Source of the DNA: an uncultured Dialister sp.
GTDB taxonomy: Bacteria; Bacillota; Negativicutes; Veillonellales; Dialisteraceae
Reading direction: 5' to 3'
Length of the DNA: 34,867 nt
Assembly (NCBI GenBank): GCA_900314595.1
Contig: OMVW01000022.1
Coordinates: 1-34,867 of the forward strand
Numbering within the stretch: the stretch's first letter is position 1; each line of letters starts with the position of its first letter. This document shows positions 7,585 through 15,735 of this stretch, piece after piece. A program made the translations under genes and the position numbers. Under the pieces are notes generated by a model. The model did not search any database, was not told the DNA's origin, and saw nothing but the letters and a program-made list of their open reading frames with translations.

Positions 7585-7950
7585 ACGGATTTGGGAATTG
7601 GGAATTGGGATTGCGGGAAGGTGGCGGCCTTGCGGCCGCGAGTTTTTTATTTTGCCTTCGGCTCCCATTCTTGGCTGCGGACTGTTGAGACATTCCGGAA
7701 TTTGAGTCATTATCGACTTATACGATAGTAAGCCCCGCAACACCTGCTTTGGCGGAGCTTCCCCCGATGGGGGCCGGACGAAATTACCAGGCAAGTTTAG
7801 TGACAAAGGTGTGGTACAGGGCTTTTCAACCTCGCCTGTGCACATTCCCAATCAAAAAGGTGCCGCATCAGCGGCACACCTTCCCGATAACCCCGATAAC
7901 CCCGATAACCCCGATACTCCCGATAACCCCGTGATTCCCGATTCAAAAGC
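7585..7950. repeat. Modular repeat pair E (two inward-facing halves)
   Basis: The left half has AATTGGG heptamers (7585-7620) ending GCGGGAAGG, the hairpin GCGGCC-TTGC-GGCCGC (7624-7639) and then TTTTTTATTTTG. The right half is inverted: CTCGCCTGTGCACATTCCC (7832-7850), the hairpin GTGCCGC-ATCA-GCGGCAC (7860-7877) and a nonamer array of CCCCGATAA units (7881-7940) ending GATTCAAAAGC. The left array is 7-nt and the right is 9-nt, so these may be halves of two different elements. The middle (7640-7830) contains other short palindromes but no gene. Confidence 0.8.
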
Positions 7951-8005
7951 TTATCATTTTACACTTGCCACTCAGGCGCCAATTGTCACAATTCCACATT
8001 TCCCC

Positions 8006-8034
8006 TTGACTTACGTAAACGATACAAGTACAAT
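8006..8034 (+). promoter_or_regulatory. Promoter of ileS
   Basis: TTGACT (8006-8011) and TACAAT (8029-8034) have exact 17-base spacing. The predicted transcript starts near 8041, at the beginning of the T-box leader. Confidence 0.85.
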
Positions 8035-8041
8035 ATAAAAA

Positions 8042-8257
8042 TACTGACAAGCGTAGATGAAGACGTTTCGCATGCATGGCAGCCAAGAGAGCTCCCGGCC
8101 GGTGAGAGGGGGCGTGCATCAGGCGGATGGATCACTTCGGAGCTTCAGGGAAGAAAAGCCCTGACGGGACATCGTTAACTGTACCGAGTGGCCGGAAGGT
8201 CATCAGGGTGGTACCACGGGAAATATTCTCGTCCCTCACGGGACGGGATTTTTTTAT
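8042..8257 (+). promoter_or_regulatory. T-box leader controlling ileS
   Basis: The leader senses uncharged tRNA-Ile and allows read-through into ileS. The conserved T-box GGGTGGTACCACG is at 8206-8218, followed by the terminator CGTCCC-TCAC-GGGACG plus TTTTTTT (8230-8255). The stem I 3' side reads ATC-ACTTCGGAGC, so the specifier codon is probably ATC (Ile) at 8131-8133. The AAGAGAG near 8086 fits the kink-turn region. The specifier assignment is by pattern, not by folding. Confidence 0.92.
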
Positions 8258-8292
8258 TTCAGGAAATCAAATTTCCTTTAGGAGGATTAGAA

Positions 8293-11136
8293 ATGGATTA
8301 CAGCAAGACACTGCATCTGCCACAGACTGAGTTCCCTATGCGCGGCAATCTGCCGAAGAAGGAACCGGGCTTCGTGGAATTCTGGGCCAAAAACGACCTG
8401 TATGAGAAGAGACTGGAAAAGAGAAGAAAAGACGGCGCACCGGCTTTCGTTCTCCATGACGGACCGCCATACGCAAATGGCAAGATTCACATCGGTCATG
8501 CCCTGAACAAGACCCTGAAGGATATCATTGTCCGCTATAAACATATGGCCGGCTATGAAGCCAACTATGTCCCGGGCTGGGATACTCACGGTCTGCCGAT
8601 TGAATACGCAGTACTGAAGGATTCCGGAGAAGACCGCGCGAACATGACTCCTCTGGAACTCCGCAGAAAATGCCTGGCTTATGCGAAGAAATGGATCGAA
8701 ATCCAGAAGGCTGACTTCATCCGCATGGGCGTTGTGGGCGATTTCAAGCATCCTTATGTAACCTTTGACCCGCATCTGGAAGCCAAGGAACTGGAAGTAT
8801 TCGGTGAAATGGCCAACAAGGGCTATATTTACAAAGGTAAGAAGGCCGTTTACTGGTGCCCGAACTGCGAAACCGCACTGGCTGAAGCAGAAATCGAATA
8901 CAAGGACAGAAAGTCTCCTTCCATTTACGTCAAATTCCCGGCAGTGGACCTGAAGGGTCTCGCTCCGGAAGGCGTTCCGCAGGAAAAGCTCTTCTGCGTC
9001 ATCTGGACCACCACCCCCTGGACCATTCCGGCCAATGAAGCCATCTGCGTGAACCCGAAATTCACCTATGTATGGGTTCACAACAAGGCAGCTGACGAAT
9101 ACTACCTGATGAACAAGGAACTGGCTCCGAAGTCCCTGGAAGAATGCAAAGTGACGGACTATGAATTCGTAGGCCGTGAAATGCTGGGTTCCGAATGGGA
9201 ACTGGCTACTTTCCATCATCCGCTCCTCGACCGTCTGGCTTATGTGCTCGAAGGCAACCATGTTACATTGGATGCTGGCACCGGCTGCGTTCATACGGCT
9301 CCGGGACACGGCGTAGACGACTTTGAAATCTGCCAGGATTATAGAAATAAGGGCAAACTGGATCTTCCGATCATCTGCCCGGTTGATGAAAAAGGCAGAA
9401 TGACCGCTGAAGCAGGCCTGGGTCTGGAAGGCAAGACCATCTGGGAAGTGGAAGGACCGGTCATTTCCGCTCTGGCTCATGCAGGCATGCTCCTCGGTAA
9501 GAAATCCATTCACCATCAGTATGCACACTGCTGGCGCTGCAAGAACCCGATCATCTACAGAGCAACCGATCAGTGGTTCGCATCCATCAATGATTTCAGA
9601 GACAAGGCACTGAAGGCTGTGGATGATACCCGTTTCATCCCGTCCTGGGGCCATGACCGTCTGTACAATATGATTCGCGACCGTCAGGACTGGTGTATTT
9701 CCCGCCAGCGTTCCTGGGGCGTGCCGATTCCTGCTTTCTACTGCGATGACTGCGGCAAATGGGTCATCACTCCGGAAACCATGAAGAAAGTAGAAGAAAT
9801 CGTGGAAAAAGAAGGCACCGACGCATGGTGGATTCATTCCGCTGAAGAACTGCTGCCGGAAGGATTCAAATGCCCGCACTGCGGCGGCACCCATTTCCAC
9901 AAAGAAAAAGATATCATGGACGTATGGTTCGACTCCGGTTCCACCTGGAACGGCGTACTCCGCTTCCCTCATGATGACTGGAAAGGCGTATCTTATCCCT
10001 GCGACCTGTACCTTGAAGGTTCCGACCAGCACCGCGGCTGGTTCCATTCCTCCCTCCTCTGCTCCGTAGCCGTTAACGGATATGCTCCGTACAAAGCAGT
10101 CCTCACCCACGGCTTTACCATGGACGGCGAAGGCAGAAAAATGTCCAAATCCGTAGGTAACGTCGTTGCTCCGCAGGATGTAATCAATAAATACGGCGCA
10201 GACGTGATGCGTCTCTGGATTTCCTCCGTCGACTATCAGGGCGATGTAAGACTGTCCGACAAGATCGTAAAGGGCATGTCCGACGTATACAGAAAGATTA
10301 GAAATACTTTCCGTTACCTCCTGGGCAACCTCTACGACTTCGATCCGAAGAAAGATTCCGTAGCCTATGAAGATATGGAAGAACTGGACAGATGGGCGCT
10401 CCTCCGTATGGAACAGGTGAAACGGACCGTCCTCAAAGCTTACGATGACTATGAATTCCATGTGATGTACCATGCAGTTCACAATTTCTGCACCGTAGAC
10501 CTTTCCGCTATTTACCTGGACATCCTGAAGGACCGTCTCTACACCGAAAAAGACGATTCCCTCCTGAGACGTTCTGCCCAGACCGCCATGTATGAAATCC
10601 TGACCACCCTGGTCCGCCTCGTGGCTCCGGTACTCTGCTTCACTTCCGAAGAAGTATGGCAGGCCCTGCCGAATAAGGAAGAACGGGAATGGTCCGTTCA
10701 TATGAGCGATATGCCGAAGGAAAATGACAAGTACCTGGACCAGGCACTGGATGAAAAGTGGAAGAAACAGCTCGCCATCCGTTCCGTAGTCACCAAGGCT
10801 CTGGAAGAAGCGCGCCAGGCAAAGACCATCGGCCATCCGCTGGATGCAGAAGTCACCGTTTATGCAGATGGAGAAGACTTTGCAGCCCTGAAAGCCATGG
10901 AAAAAGACCTCGCCGACTTCTGCCTCGTATCCCAGGCAAAGATCGTGGAAGGCACTGCAGCGGCTCCGGAAAATGCTTCCTCCAATGAAGAAGGCACCGT
11001 GAAGTGCACAGTGGCCGTATGCACCCTCGAAAAGTGCGAACGCTGCTGGAAACGCACTCCGGACGTAGATTCCGACCCGAAACATCCGCATGTCTGCGCA
11101 AGATGCGCTCACGTGCTGGAGGAAATGGGAGAATAA
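8293..11136 (+). CDS. ileS: Isoleucine--tRNA ligase
   Basis: This 947-residue class I aminoacyl-tRNA synthetase charges tRNA-Ile in the cytoplasm. The HIGH motif is at 66-69 (GKIHIGHAL) and KMSKS at 616-620. The editing (CP1) domain is present, with WTTTPWTIPAN and GTGCVHTAPGHG. The C-terminal zinc site has Cys915/Cys918 and Cys935/Cys938. The start ATG at 8293 follows AGGAGG by 7 bases; an earlier in-frame start at 8188 would lie inside the T-box leader. It is monocistronic. A large stem-loop at 11301-11346 is the likely terminator, with a repeat copy in the 3' untranslated region. Confidence 0.98.
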   Translation: MDYSKTLHLPQTEFPMRGNLPKKEPGFVEFWAKNDLYEKRLEKRRKDGAPAFVLHDGPPYANGKIHIGHALNKTLKDIIVRYKHMAGYEANYVPGWDTHGLPIEYAVLKDSGEDRANMTPLELRRKCLAYAKKWIEIQKADFIRMGVVGDFKHPYVTFDPHLEAKELEVFGEMANKGYIYKGKKAVYWCPNCETALAEAEIEYKDRKSPSIYVKFPAVDLKGLAPEGVPQEKLFCVIWTTTPWTIPANEAICVNPKFTYVWVHNKAADEYYLMNKELAPKSLEECKVTDYEFVGREMLGSEWELATFHHPLLDRLAYVLEGNHVTLDAGTGCVHTAPGHGVDDFEICQDYRNKGKLDLPIICPVDEKGRMTAEAGLGLEGKTIWEVEGPVISALAHAGMLLGKKSIHHQYAHCWRCKNPIIYRATDQWFASINDFRDKALKAVDDTRFIPSWGHDRLYNMIRDRQDWCISRQRSWGVPIPAFYCDDCGKWVITPETMKKVEEIVEKEGTDAWWIHSAEELLPEGFKCPHCGGTHFHKEKDIMDVWFDSGSTWNGVLRFPHDDWKGVSYPCDLYLEGSDQHRGWFHSSLLCSVAVNGYAPYKAVLTHGFTMDGEGRKMSKSVGNVVAPQDVINKYGADVMRLWISSVDYQGDVRLSDKIVKGMSDVYRKIRNTFRYLLGNLYDFDPKKDSVAYEDMEELDRWALLRMEQVKRTVLKAYDDYEFHVMYHAVHNFCTVDLSAIYLDILKDRLYTEKDDSLLRRSAQTAMYEILTTLVRLVAPVLCFTSEEVWQALPNKEEREWSVHMSDMPKENDKYLDQALDEKWKKQLAIRSVVTKALEEARQAKTIGHPLDAEVTVYADGEDFAALKAMEKDLADFCLVSQAKIVEGTAAAPENASSNEEGTVKCTVAVCTLEKCERCWKRTPDVDSDPKHPHVCARCAHVLEEMGE

Positions 11137-11146
11137 TTTCCTTATC

Positions 11147-11314
11147 TGTCCCGGGGGCGATTTCAGACAATTGTGCTGAATCGTGATTCGTGGTTCGTGA
11201 TTCGTGGTTCGTGAAGGATATGGTTTTCCTTCGGAAAACCAATTTTATATATCCGGCCTGCCGGCCGGCGGGCTTCGCCTCCCGTTTGAAGTGAAATAGG
11301 AAACCGCACTGGTT
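11147..11314 (-). repeat. Modular repeat copy F1 (right half, GATTCGT heptamers)
   Basis: TGTCCCGGGGGCGATTTCAG and the palindrome TTCAGACAATTGTGCTGAA (11162-11180) lead into an array of GTGATTC/GTGGTTC heptamers (11183-11213). The hairpin GGTTTTCC-TTC-GGAAAACC (11222-11240), the hairpin CCGGCC-TGCC-GGCCGG (11253-11268) and CGGGCTTCGCCTCCC follow. This is the right half of the element in reverse orientation. The same frame recurs 221 bases downstream as copy F2, with other arrays and stems. Confidence 0.8.
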
Positions 11315-11346
11315 TTGTGAAATAGTCACAAATCGGTGCGGTTTTT
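11301..11346 (+). terminator. ileS: Probable ileS terminator
   Basis: AACCGCAC (11302-11309) pairs with GTGCGGTT (11336-11343); inside it TTTGTGA pairs with TCACAAA. TTTTTG follows. It lies 165 bases after the ileS stop, so repeat copy F1 would be transcribed as part of the ileS 3' end. Confidence 0.75.
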
Positions 11347-11367
11347 GAATGGGGAATTAGAGTCATT

Positions 11368-11541
11368 TGTCCCGGGGACGATTTCAGACAATTGTGCTGA
11401 ATCGGGGTTGTCGGGGCTATCGGGAGTATCGGGGCTGTCGGGAAGGATATGGTTCGCTGCGCGAACCAATCTTATGAAGTCGGCCTTCGGCCGACGGGCT
11501 TTGCCTCCCATATGAGTGGAAATAAGGAAACTGCACTGGTT
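11368..11541 (-). repeat. Modular repeat copy F2 (right half, nonamer array)
   Basis: It has the same frame as F1: TGTCCCGGGGACGATTTCAG, the palindrome around ACAATTGT, and GCACTGGTTT at the end. The array is of ATCGGGGTT/GTCGGGGCT nonamers (11401-11443). The hairpins are GGTTCGC-TGC-GCGAACC (11451-11467) and TCGGCC-TTC-GGCCGA (11480-11494). Only the array and stem sequences differ strongly from F1. Confidence 0.8.
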
Positions 11542-11819
11542 TATGATTGGAAAGATGGGTTTCTTTTGTTTCAGCCGCCCCAATGGCAAACTATTGAGAA
11601 ATCTGCACTGCAGTTTCATGACGTATATGGGGAGAATCATTGTTATACTGCAGGGCACCACCTTTCCACGGTTGGAAAGGTCCCGGAGCGCAGCGGAGGG
11701 GAAAAGGTCGACCAGCCAATGCAGGCAGAAATTGACTCTATCCCCAACTATATTCGTGATGCGGGAAGGTACATTTTTGCAGATTCAGGAAAAGGGAAAA
11801 ATATCTCTATTAAAATACG
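11542..11819. other. Non-coding stretch upstream of the dipeptidase
   Basis: Open frames here run into the repeat and have no ribosome site. One hairpin, CCTTTCC-ACGGTT-GGAAAGG (11661-11680), is visible. Nothing else is recognised. Confidence 0.4.
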
Positions 11820-11848
11820 TTGCAAAGAGGGACTCTTTTATTTACAAT
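11820..11848 (+). promoter_or_regulatory. Promoter of the M19 dipeptidase gene
   Basis: TTGCAA (11820-11825) and TACAAT (11843-11848) have 17-base spacing, about 75 bases before the start codon. Confidence 0.75.
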
Positions 11849-11876
11849 AGGAAGTATCAATTACAGAATCAGCAAA

Positions 11877-11904
11877 GGGGCGTGCGTGGGGCACGCCCTT
11901 TTCT
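11877..11904 (+). terminator. Leader hairpin (possible attenuator) before the dipeptidase
   Basis: GGGCGTGC-GTGG-GGCACGCCC followed by TTTTCTG lies between the promoter and the ribosome binding site (AGGAGGGG, 11909-11916). It has terminator form, so transcription could be attenuated. No alternative antiterminator was worked out. Confidence 0.5.
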
Positions 11905-11922
11905 GCATAGGAGGGGATTTTT

Positions 11923-12861
11923 ATGCGGTACATTGATTTTCACTGCGATACGATCACGGAGCTTCATGACCATCCGGAGGCGGGGAGTCTTAGGGAAAAT
12001 TCTCTATATATAGATATAAATAAATTAAAGAAAGGGGGCTGTTTCATTCAGGACTTTGCCCTCTGGGTGGACAGCGGGGTTTCTAAAGACCCCTGGGGAA
12101 GGTACGAAGAGCTGCTTGTCACTTTCCGAAAGGAAATGGCGGAAAACCGCTGCAGCATCACACCCATCCTGAACCGGGACGATATACGGGATGCGGAAGC
12201 GGACGGAAAAATCGGGGCGCTCCTTTCCATTGAAGGGGGAGAAGTGGTGGGAGGCTCCATCGAAAAGCTCCATCAGGTTTACAAAGACGGAGTCCGCCTC
12301 ATGACGCTCACCTGGAATTATCCCAATGAAATTGCCTTTCCAAACGGCACGGAAGGGGAAGACAAAGGCATTACGAAAAGAGGCTGGGAAATCATTGAGG
12401 AAATGGAGCACCTCCATATGATTGTGGATACGAGCCATCTCAACGATATCGGAACCCGGCAGATTCTGGAAAAATGCCATGTGCCTCCCGTCGCTTCCCA
12501 CTCCGATGCGAGAGCCGTCACCTGCCACCAGAGGAACCTTCCTGATGACCTCATCCGCCTTTACGGAGAAAAGGGAGGACTCATCGGCCTTAACTTTGCC
12601 AATCATTTCACGGGATTTGAAGAAATCACCACACTGGAAAATATCGTCCGCCACGCTGTACATATCAGGGACGCAGGCGGAATCGACGTCCTTGCCATCG
12701 GATCTGACTTCGACGGGATCGAGCCGAAACTGGAACTTAAAGACGCATCCGAAATGGGCCGCCTGGCCGAAGCCCTCCAAAACGGGGGATTTACGGAAGG
12801 GGAAGTGGAGAAAGTCTTCTGGAGAAACAGTCTGAGATATATCGGGGAGGTATTGATTTAG
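11923..12861 (+). CDS. Membrane dipeptidase (peptidase family M19)
   Basis: This 312-residue zinc dipeptidase matches the renal/microbial dipeptidase family, which cleaves L-L and often L-D dipeptides. Metal ligands are visible: His7 and Asp9 (DFHCDT), bridging Glu104 (SIEGGE), His172 (DTSHLND) and His193 (ASHSDARAV). The late Asp is in GSDFDG (262-264). No signal peptide is seen, so it is probably cytosolic like other bacterial members. The start is supported by AGGAGGGG 6 bases upstream. It lies just before dppA, dppBCDF and an S12-type hydrolase, so it likely splits imported dipeptides. It has its own promoter. Confidence 0.93.
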   Translation: MRYIDFHCDTITELHDHPEAGSLRENSLYIDINKLKKGGCFIQDFALWVDSGVSKDPWGRYEELLVTFRKEMAENRCSITPILNRDDIRDAEADGKIGALLSIEGGEVVGGSIEKLHQVYKDGVRLMTLTWNYPNEIAFPNGTEGEDKGITKRGWEIIEEMEHLHMIVDTSHLNDIGTRQILEKCHVPPVASHSDARAVTCHQRNLPDDLIRLYGEKGGLIGLNFANHFTGFEEITTLENIVRHAVHIRDAGGIDVLAIGSDFDGIEPKLELKDASEMGRLAEALQNGGFTEGEVEKVFWRNSLRYIGEVLI

Positions 12862-12900
12862 CGGCTTTTGCGATGAAATTGGATTTTCTCACGTAGTGGT

Positions 12901-13153
12901 GGTCGTTGTTCGTTATTCGTTCTTCGTTATTCGTGATGTATATGGTTCCCCTGCGGGAAATCAATTTATCTAGCCGGCTTCATCGACGGCCTTTGGCTCT
13001 CAACTGGCAAAAGAAAGCTGTTTTTAAATTGCTTGACGGAGCATAGAACAGATGTAATACATCTCGCCTGTGCACAGACCCCATATAAAATTCGTGCCCC
13101 GTCAGGGGCACACCTCCACGAAGAACGAACAACGAAGAACGAAGAACGAATAT
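12901..13153 (-). repeat. Modular repeat copy G (both arms, TTCGTTN heptamers)
   Basis: The left array TTCGTTA/TTCGTTC (12905-12935) and the right array ACGAAGA/ACGAACA (13117-13151) are reverse complements. In reverse orientation the order is: array, hairpin GTGCCCC-TGAC-GGGGCAC (plus 13095-13112), TATGGGG-CTGTGCACAGGCG box (plus 13065-13087), CCAAAGGCCG-type segment (about 12986), degenerate stem near 12973-12990, hairpin GGTTCCC/GGGAAAT (12944-12962), array. About 250 bp in total. Confidence 0.85.
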
Positions 13154-13232
13154 CGATCTTGCCTCTATCCACAAAAATCATCTTTATTTCCAAAAACATC
13201 ATATCTATTTCTACAAATCTCTGCTGTAACTA

Positions 13233-13261
13233 TTTACTTCCATGAAGTAAACGATTATAAT
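13233..13261 (+). promoter_or_regulatory. dppA: Promoter of dppA with an overlapping palindromic operator
   Basis: TTTACT (13233-13238) and TATAAT (13256-13261) are 17 bases apart. A perfect palindrome TTTACTTC-CAT-GAAGTAAA (13233-13251) covers the -35 and most of the spacer, which suits a repressor site. The cognate regulator is not identified in this window. Confidence 0.7.
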
Positions 13262-13287
13262 AAAACTATCAGAATAACGAGACAAAG

Positions 13288-13363
13288 AAGCCTTTCCTTT
13301 TGGAAAGGCTTTTGTTGTCTCAAGGGCAATGGGGCCGCACTTTTGGGAAAGTGCGGCTTTTTT
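13288..13363 (+). terminator. dppA: Two tandem terminator-like hairpins in the dppA leader
   Basis: The first stem is AAGCCTTTCC/GGAAAGGCTT (13288-13311) followed by TTGTTGT. The second is GCCGCACTTT/AAAGTGCGGC (13334-13357) followed by TTTTTT. Both lie downstream of the predicted start site and upstream of the ribosome site AGGGGGG (13369-13374). They probably limit read-through into dppA. No known riboswitch core is seen between them. Confidence 0.75.
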
Positions 13364-13381
13364 AGTCAGGGGGGATTATTT

Positions 13382-14980
13382 ATGAAGAAACTTCTGAAAA
13401 CTCTGGTTGCTGCTTCCTTGGTTGGTCTGACTGCTATCAGCTTTGCAGGCTGCGGCGGCGGTGGCGGGAGCAAGAGCTCCGCACCGGCAGCAGGCGGCGG
13501 TGTACCGAAGGATACCATCGTGGTAGGTATGCCGGTGGATCCGGAAACCCTGGACCCGGCAGTCACCATGGATAACAAAGGCTGGCAGATCACCTATCCG
13601 GCTTATGAACGTCTTGTGAAATATAAAACGGTGAACGGCAAAGCATCCACTGAAGTGGAACCGTCGCTGGCCAGGGAATGGAAAGTTTCCGATGACGGAC
13701 TTGTCTGGACCTTCACCCTGAATGAAGGCCATAAATTCGCCGACGGAAGCGCAGTCGATGCCAATGCGGTTAAATTCTCCATTGAACGTGTCATGAAGAT
13801 GAAGAAAGGCCCATCGGACTATTTCAAGATTGTGAAATCCATCGAAGCGCCTGACGCAAAGACCGTCGTCTTCACACTGGATAAACCATTTGCTCCATTC
13901 CTCTATACCCTTGCCGTTAACGGTTCTTCCATCGTGAACCCGAAGGTCATGGAAAAAGCAAAGGACAATGATATGGGCACCAATTACCTGGCTACCCACA
14001 CCATGGGTTCCGGTGCCTATGAAATCACTTCCTACACACCGAGCCAGTCCATCAAGCTCGATGCCCAGAAGAACTATGCAGGAAAGAAACCGGCCATCCA
14101 GCACATCGTATTCAATTCCATCAAAGATCCTTCTGCCCAGAGACTGCAGCTCGAAAAGGGCGATATCGATATTGCGGAAGGCATTCCTATGGACCAGCTG
14201 GATCAGCTGAAGGATAACAAGGATATCAAGATTTACGACGATCCGTCCCTTTTGACCTCCATCGTTTACCTGAACAACCAGAAGGGACCGACGGCAAATA
14301 AAGTCTTCCGCCAGGCCCTCTCCTATGCTATTGATTACAATTCCATCATTGAAGGTGCAGTCAAGGGCAAAGGCAAACAGCTCACTGCAGCCGTACCGCA
14401 GGGCATGTGGGGCCGTGATGATTCCATCAAGGGGTATACCTATGATGTGAACAAGGCCAAAGAACTCCTGGCTGCATCCGGTGAAAATGTAACGGAAATG
14501 ACTCTTCTCTACTCCGGCCATGCGCCCTTTGATGAAGCAGAAGCCCTCATCATCCAGAACAACCTGTCCCAGCTGGGCATCAAGGTCAACCTGGAAAAAG
14601 TGGCATGGGCTACCTTCCGCCAGCGCGCAGACAAAGGCGACTTCCAGATGGCTCTGGGCACCTGGAGCCCGGACTACTCCGATCCGCAGTTCTTCCTTTC
14701 CTACTGGCTTGACTCCTCCTACTGGGGCCTCCCGGGCAACCGCTCCTTCTACAAGAATGACAGCGTAGACAAGATGCTCCGTGAAGCAGAAGTCATGACC
14801 GACAAAGACAAGAGAACGGAAATCTACAAGAAAGTACAGGCCATCGCCTTCGACGAAGCGCCATACCTCTTCCTCTTCCAGACCGACGTACTTACTCCGA
14901 TGAGAGCCAACATCAAGGGCTTCTCCTACAATCCGATGCTGGACAGCATGTTCGACTTCGAAGCTCTGTCCAAATCCTGA
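13382..14980 (+). CDS. dppA: Peptide ABC transporter substrate-binding lipoprotein
   Basis: This 532-residue family 5 extracellular solute-binding protein is the ligand receptor of a dipeptide/oligopeptide importer. It has a lipoprotein signal peptide with lipobox FAGC and acylated Cys24, followed by a glycine/serine linker. The mature part shows typical family landmarks such as DTIVVGMPVDPETLDPA, WTFTLNEGHKFADGSAVDANAVKFS (in part) and FRQALSYAID. The start ATG at 13382 follows AGGGGGGA by 6 bases. It is separated from dppBCDF by 755 bases of repeat-containing DNA, so its mRNA may be expressed independently, as suits an abundant binding protein. Dipeptide versus nickel, heme or oligopeptide specificity cannot be told; the neighbouring peptidases favour peptides. 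Confidence 0.93.
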   Translation: MKKLLKTLVAASLVGLTAISFAGCGGGGGSKSSAPAAGGGVPKDTIVVGMPVDPETLDPAVTMDNKGWQITYPAYERLVKYKTVNGKASTEVEPSLAREWKVSDDGLVWTFTLNEGHKFADGSAVDANAVKFSIERVMKMKKGPSDYFKIVKSIEAPDAKTVVFTLDKPFAPFLYTLAVNGSSIVNPKVMEKAKDNDMGTNYLATHTMGSGAYEITSYTPSQSIKLDAQKNYAGKKPAIQHIVFNSIKDPSAQRLQLEKGDIDIAEGIPMDQLDQLKDNKDIKIYDDPSLLTSIVYLNNQKGPTANKVFRQALSYAIDYNSIIEGAVKGKGKQLTAAVPQGMWGRDDSIKGYTYDVNKAKELLAASGENVTEMTLLYSGHAPFDEAEALIIQNNLSQLGIKVNLEKVAWATFRQRADKGDFQMALGTWSPDYSDPQFFLSYWLDSSYWGLPGNRSFYKNDSVDKMLREAEVMTDKDKRTEIYKKVQAIAFDEAPYLFLFQTDVLTPMRANIKGFSYNPMLDSMFDFEALSKS

Positions 14981-15209
14981 CGGGATGTTGAGGTGCCCGG
15001 TTTATCCGGTTTAGTTTCGGGGCATGAAATATGGCTCCAGGTGGTGCTTAATTACAGACAGAACGGGAAAATGGAGGAATGAGTTTTTGAGGGAAACGGA
15101 ATCCTCCGCCCATTCCCCTCTGCCGGTAAAAAAATCGGGGACTTCAACTTCATCTGGCAAGCGGAAAAGGACTTTGAAATAAAAGCCCTTTTTCGCGTTA
15201 CTTGATTTT

Positions 15210-15336
15210 GCCTGCCGATTACAGCTTGAGCTTTTGAGGCATTTGAGCCGGAAGCTTCAAGGTATTCGTATGGCCTGCCGATAGCGGTTTGTGGTTCTGA
15301 GGCGACTGAGCCAGGGACTTTGAGGTATTCGTTATG
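15210..15336 (+). repeat. Imperfect 63-bp tandem duplication
   Basis: Two adjacent copies (15210-15272 and 15273-15336) share GCCTGCCGAT at the start, TTGAG/CTGAGGC and TGAGCC in the middle, and AAGGTATTCGTATG / GAGGTATTCGTTATG at the end. They have diverged internally. Function unknown. Confidence 0.75.
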
Positions 15337-15490
15337 CTTGAGACACTAACGATGCTGCCCGTAAATGAATCATGTCGAATCCGGCAGCCCGTCTCGCATC
15401 CGGGAGCGGGTGAAGGGGGCTATCCCAAGGACCATGTCGAAGTGGAAATACAGGTACAAGCGTTACGCGATTTCCTTTTAATCGTATATT

Positions 15491-15575
15491 ACCCCGCCTG
15501 TGCATAATCCCCATATAAACTCGTCGGTGCATCAGCGCCGACACCTTCCCGCACCCCGCATCCCGCACCCCGAAT
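15491..15575 (-). repeat. Modular repeat half K (CCCGCAY heptamers)
   Basis: In reverse orientation: the box CCCCGCCTGTGCATAATCCC (15492-15511), the hairpin GTCGGTGC-ATCA-GCGCCGAC (15523-15542) and heptamers CCCGCAC/CCCGCAT (15548-15575). No second arm. Confidence 0.8.
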
Positions 15576-15735
15576 TCTCGGAATTGACTCAATCGCGGCG
15601 TGCCGTGATGGGGCTGACTCCCGAAAACCGCATCTGACTCAAACCATAGTATTTACCAGACTGCCACAAACGAAATCTTCTCTTTCGTCATCCATTCCTA
15701 CCTCGTTCTGTCCTGCACAGAAAAAAGGAGGCCCT

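Larger units (their letters stand above)
14981..15735. other. Long non-coding gap between dppA and dppBCDF
   Basis: No coding region is supported. The gap contains an imperfect 63-bp tandem duplication (15210-15336), repeat half K (15491-15575) and several GACTCA strings (about 15584-15650). No clear terminator after dppA and no convincing -35/-10 pair for dppB were found, so dppBCDF may depend on read-through. Confidence 0.6.

Noticed and set aside
11449..11850. Open frame of 133 codons before the dipeptidase
   Set aside because: It begins inside repeat copy F2, has no ribosome site and overlaps the predicted dipeptidase promoter.
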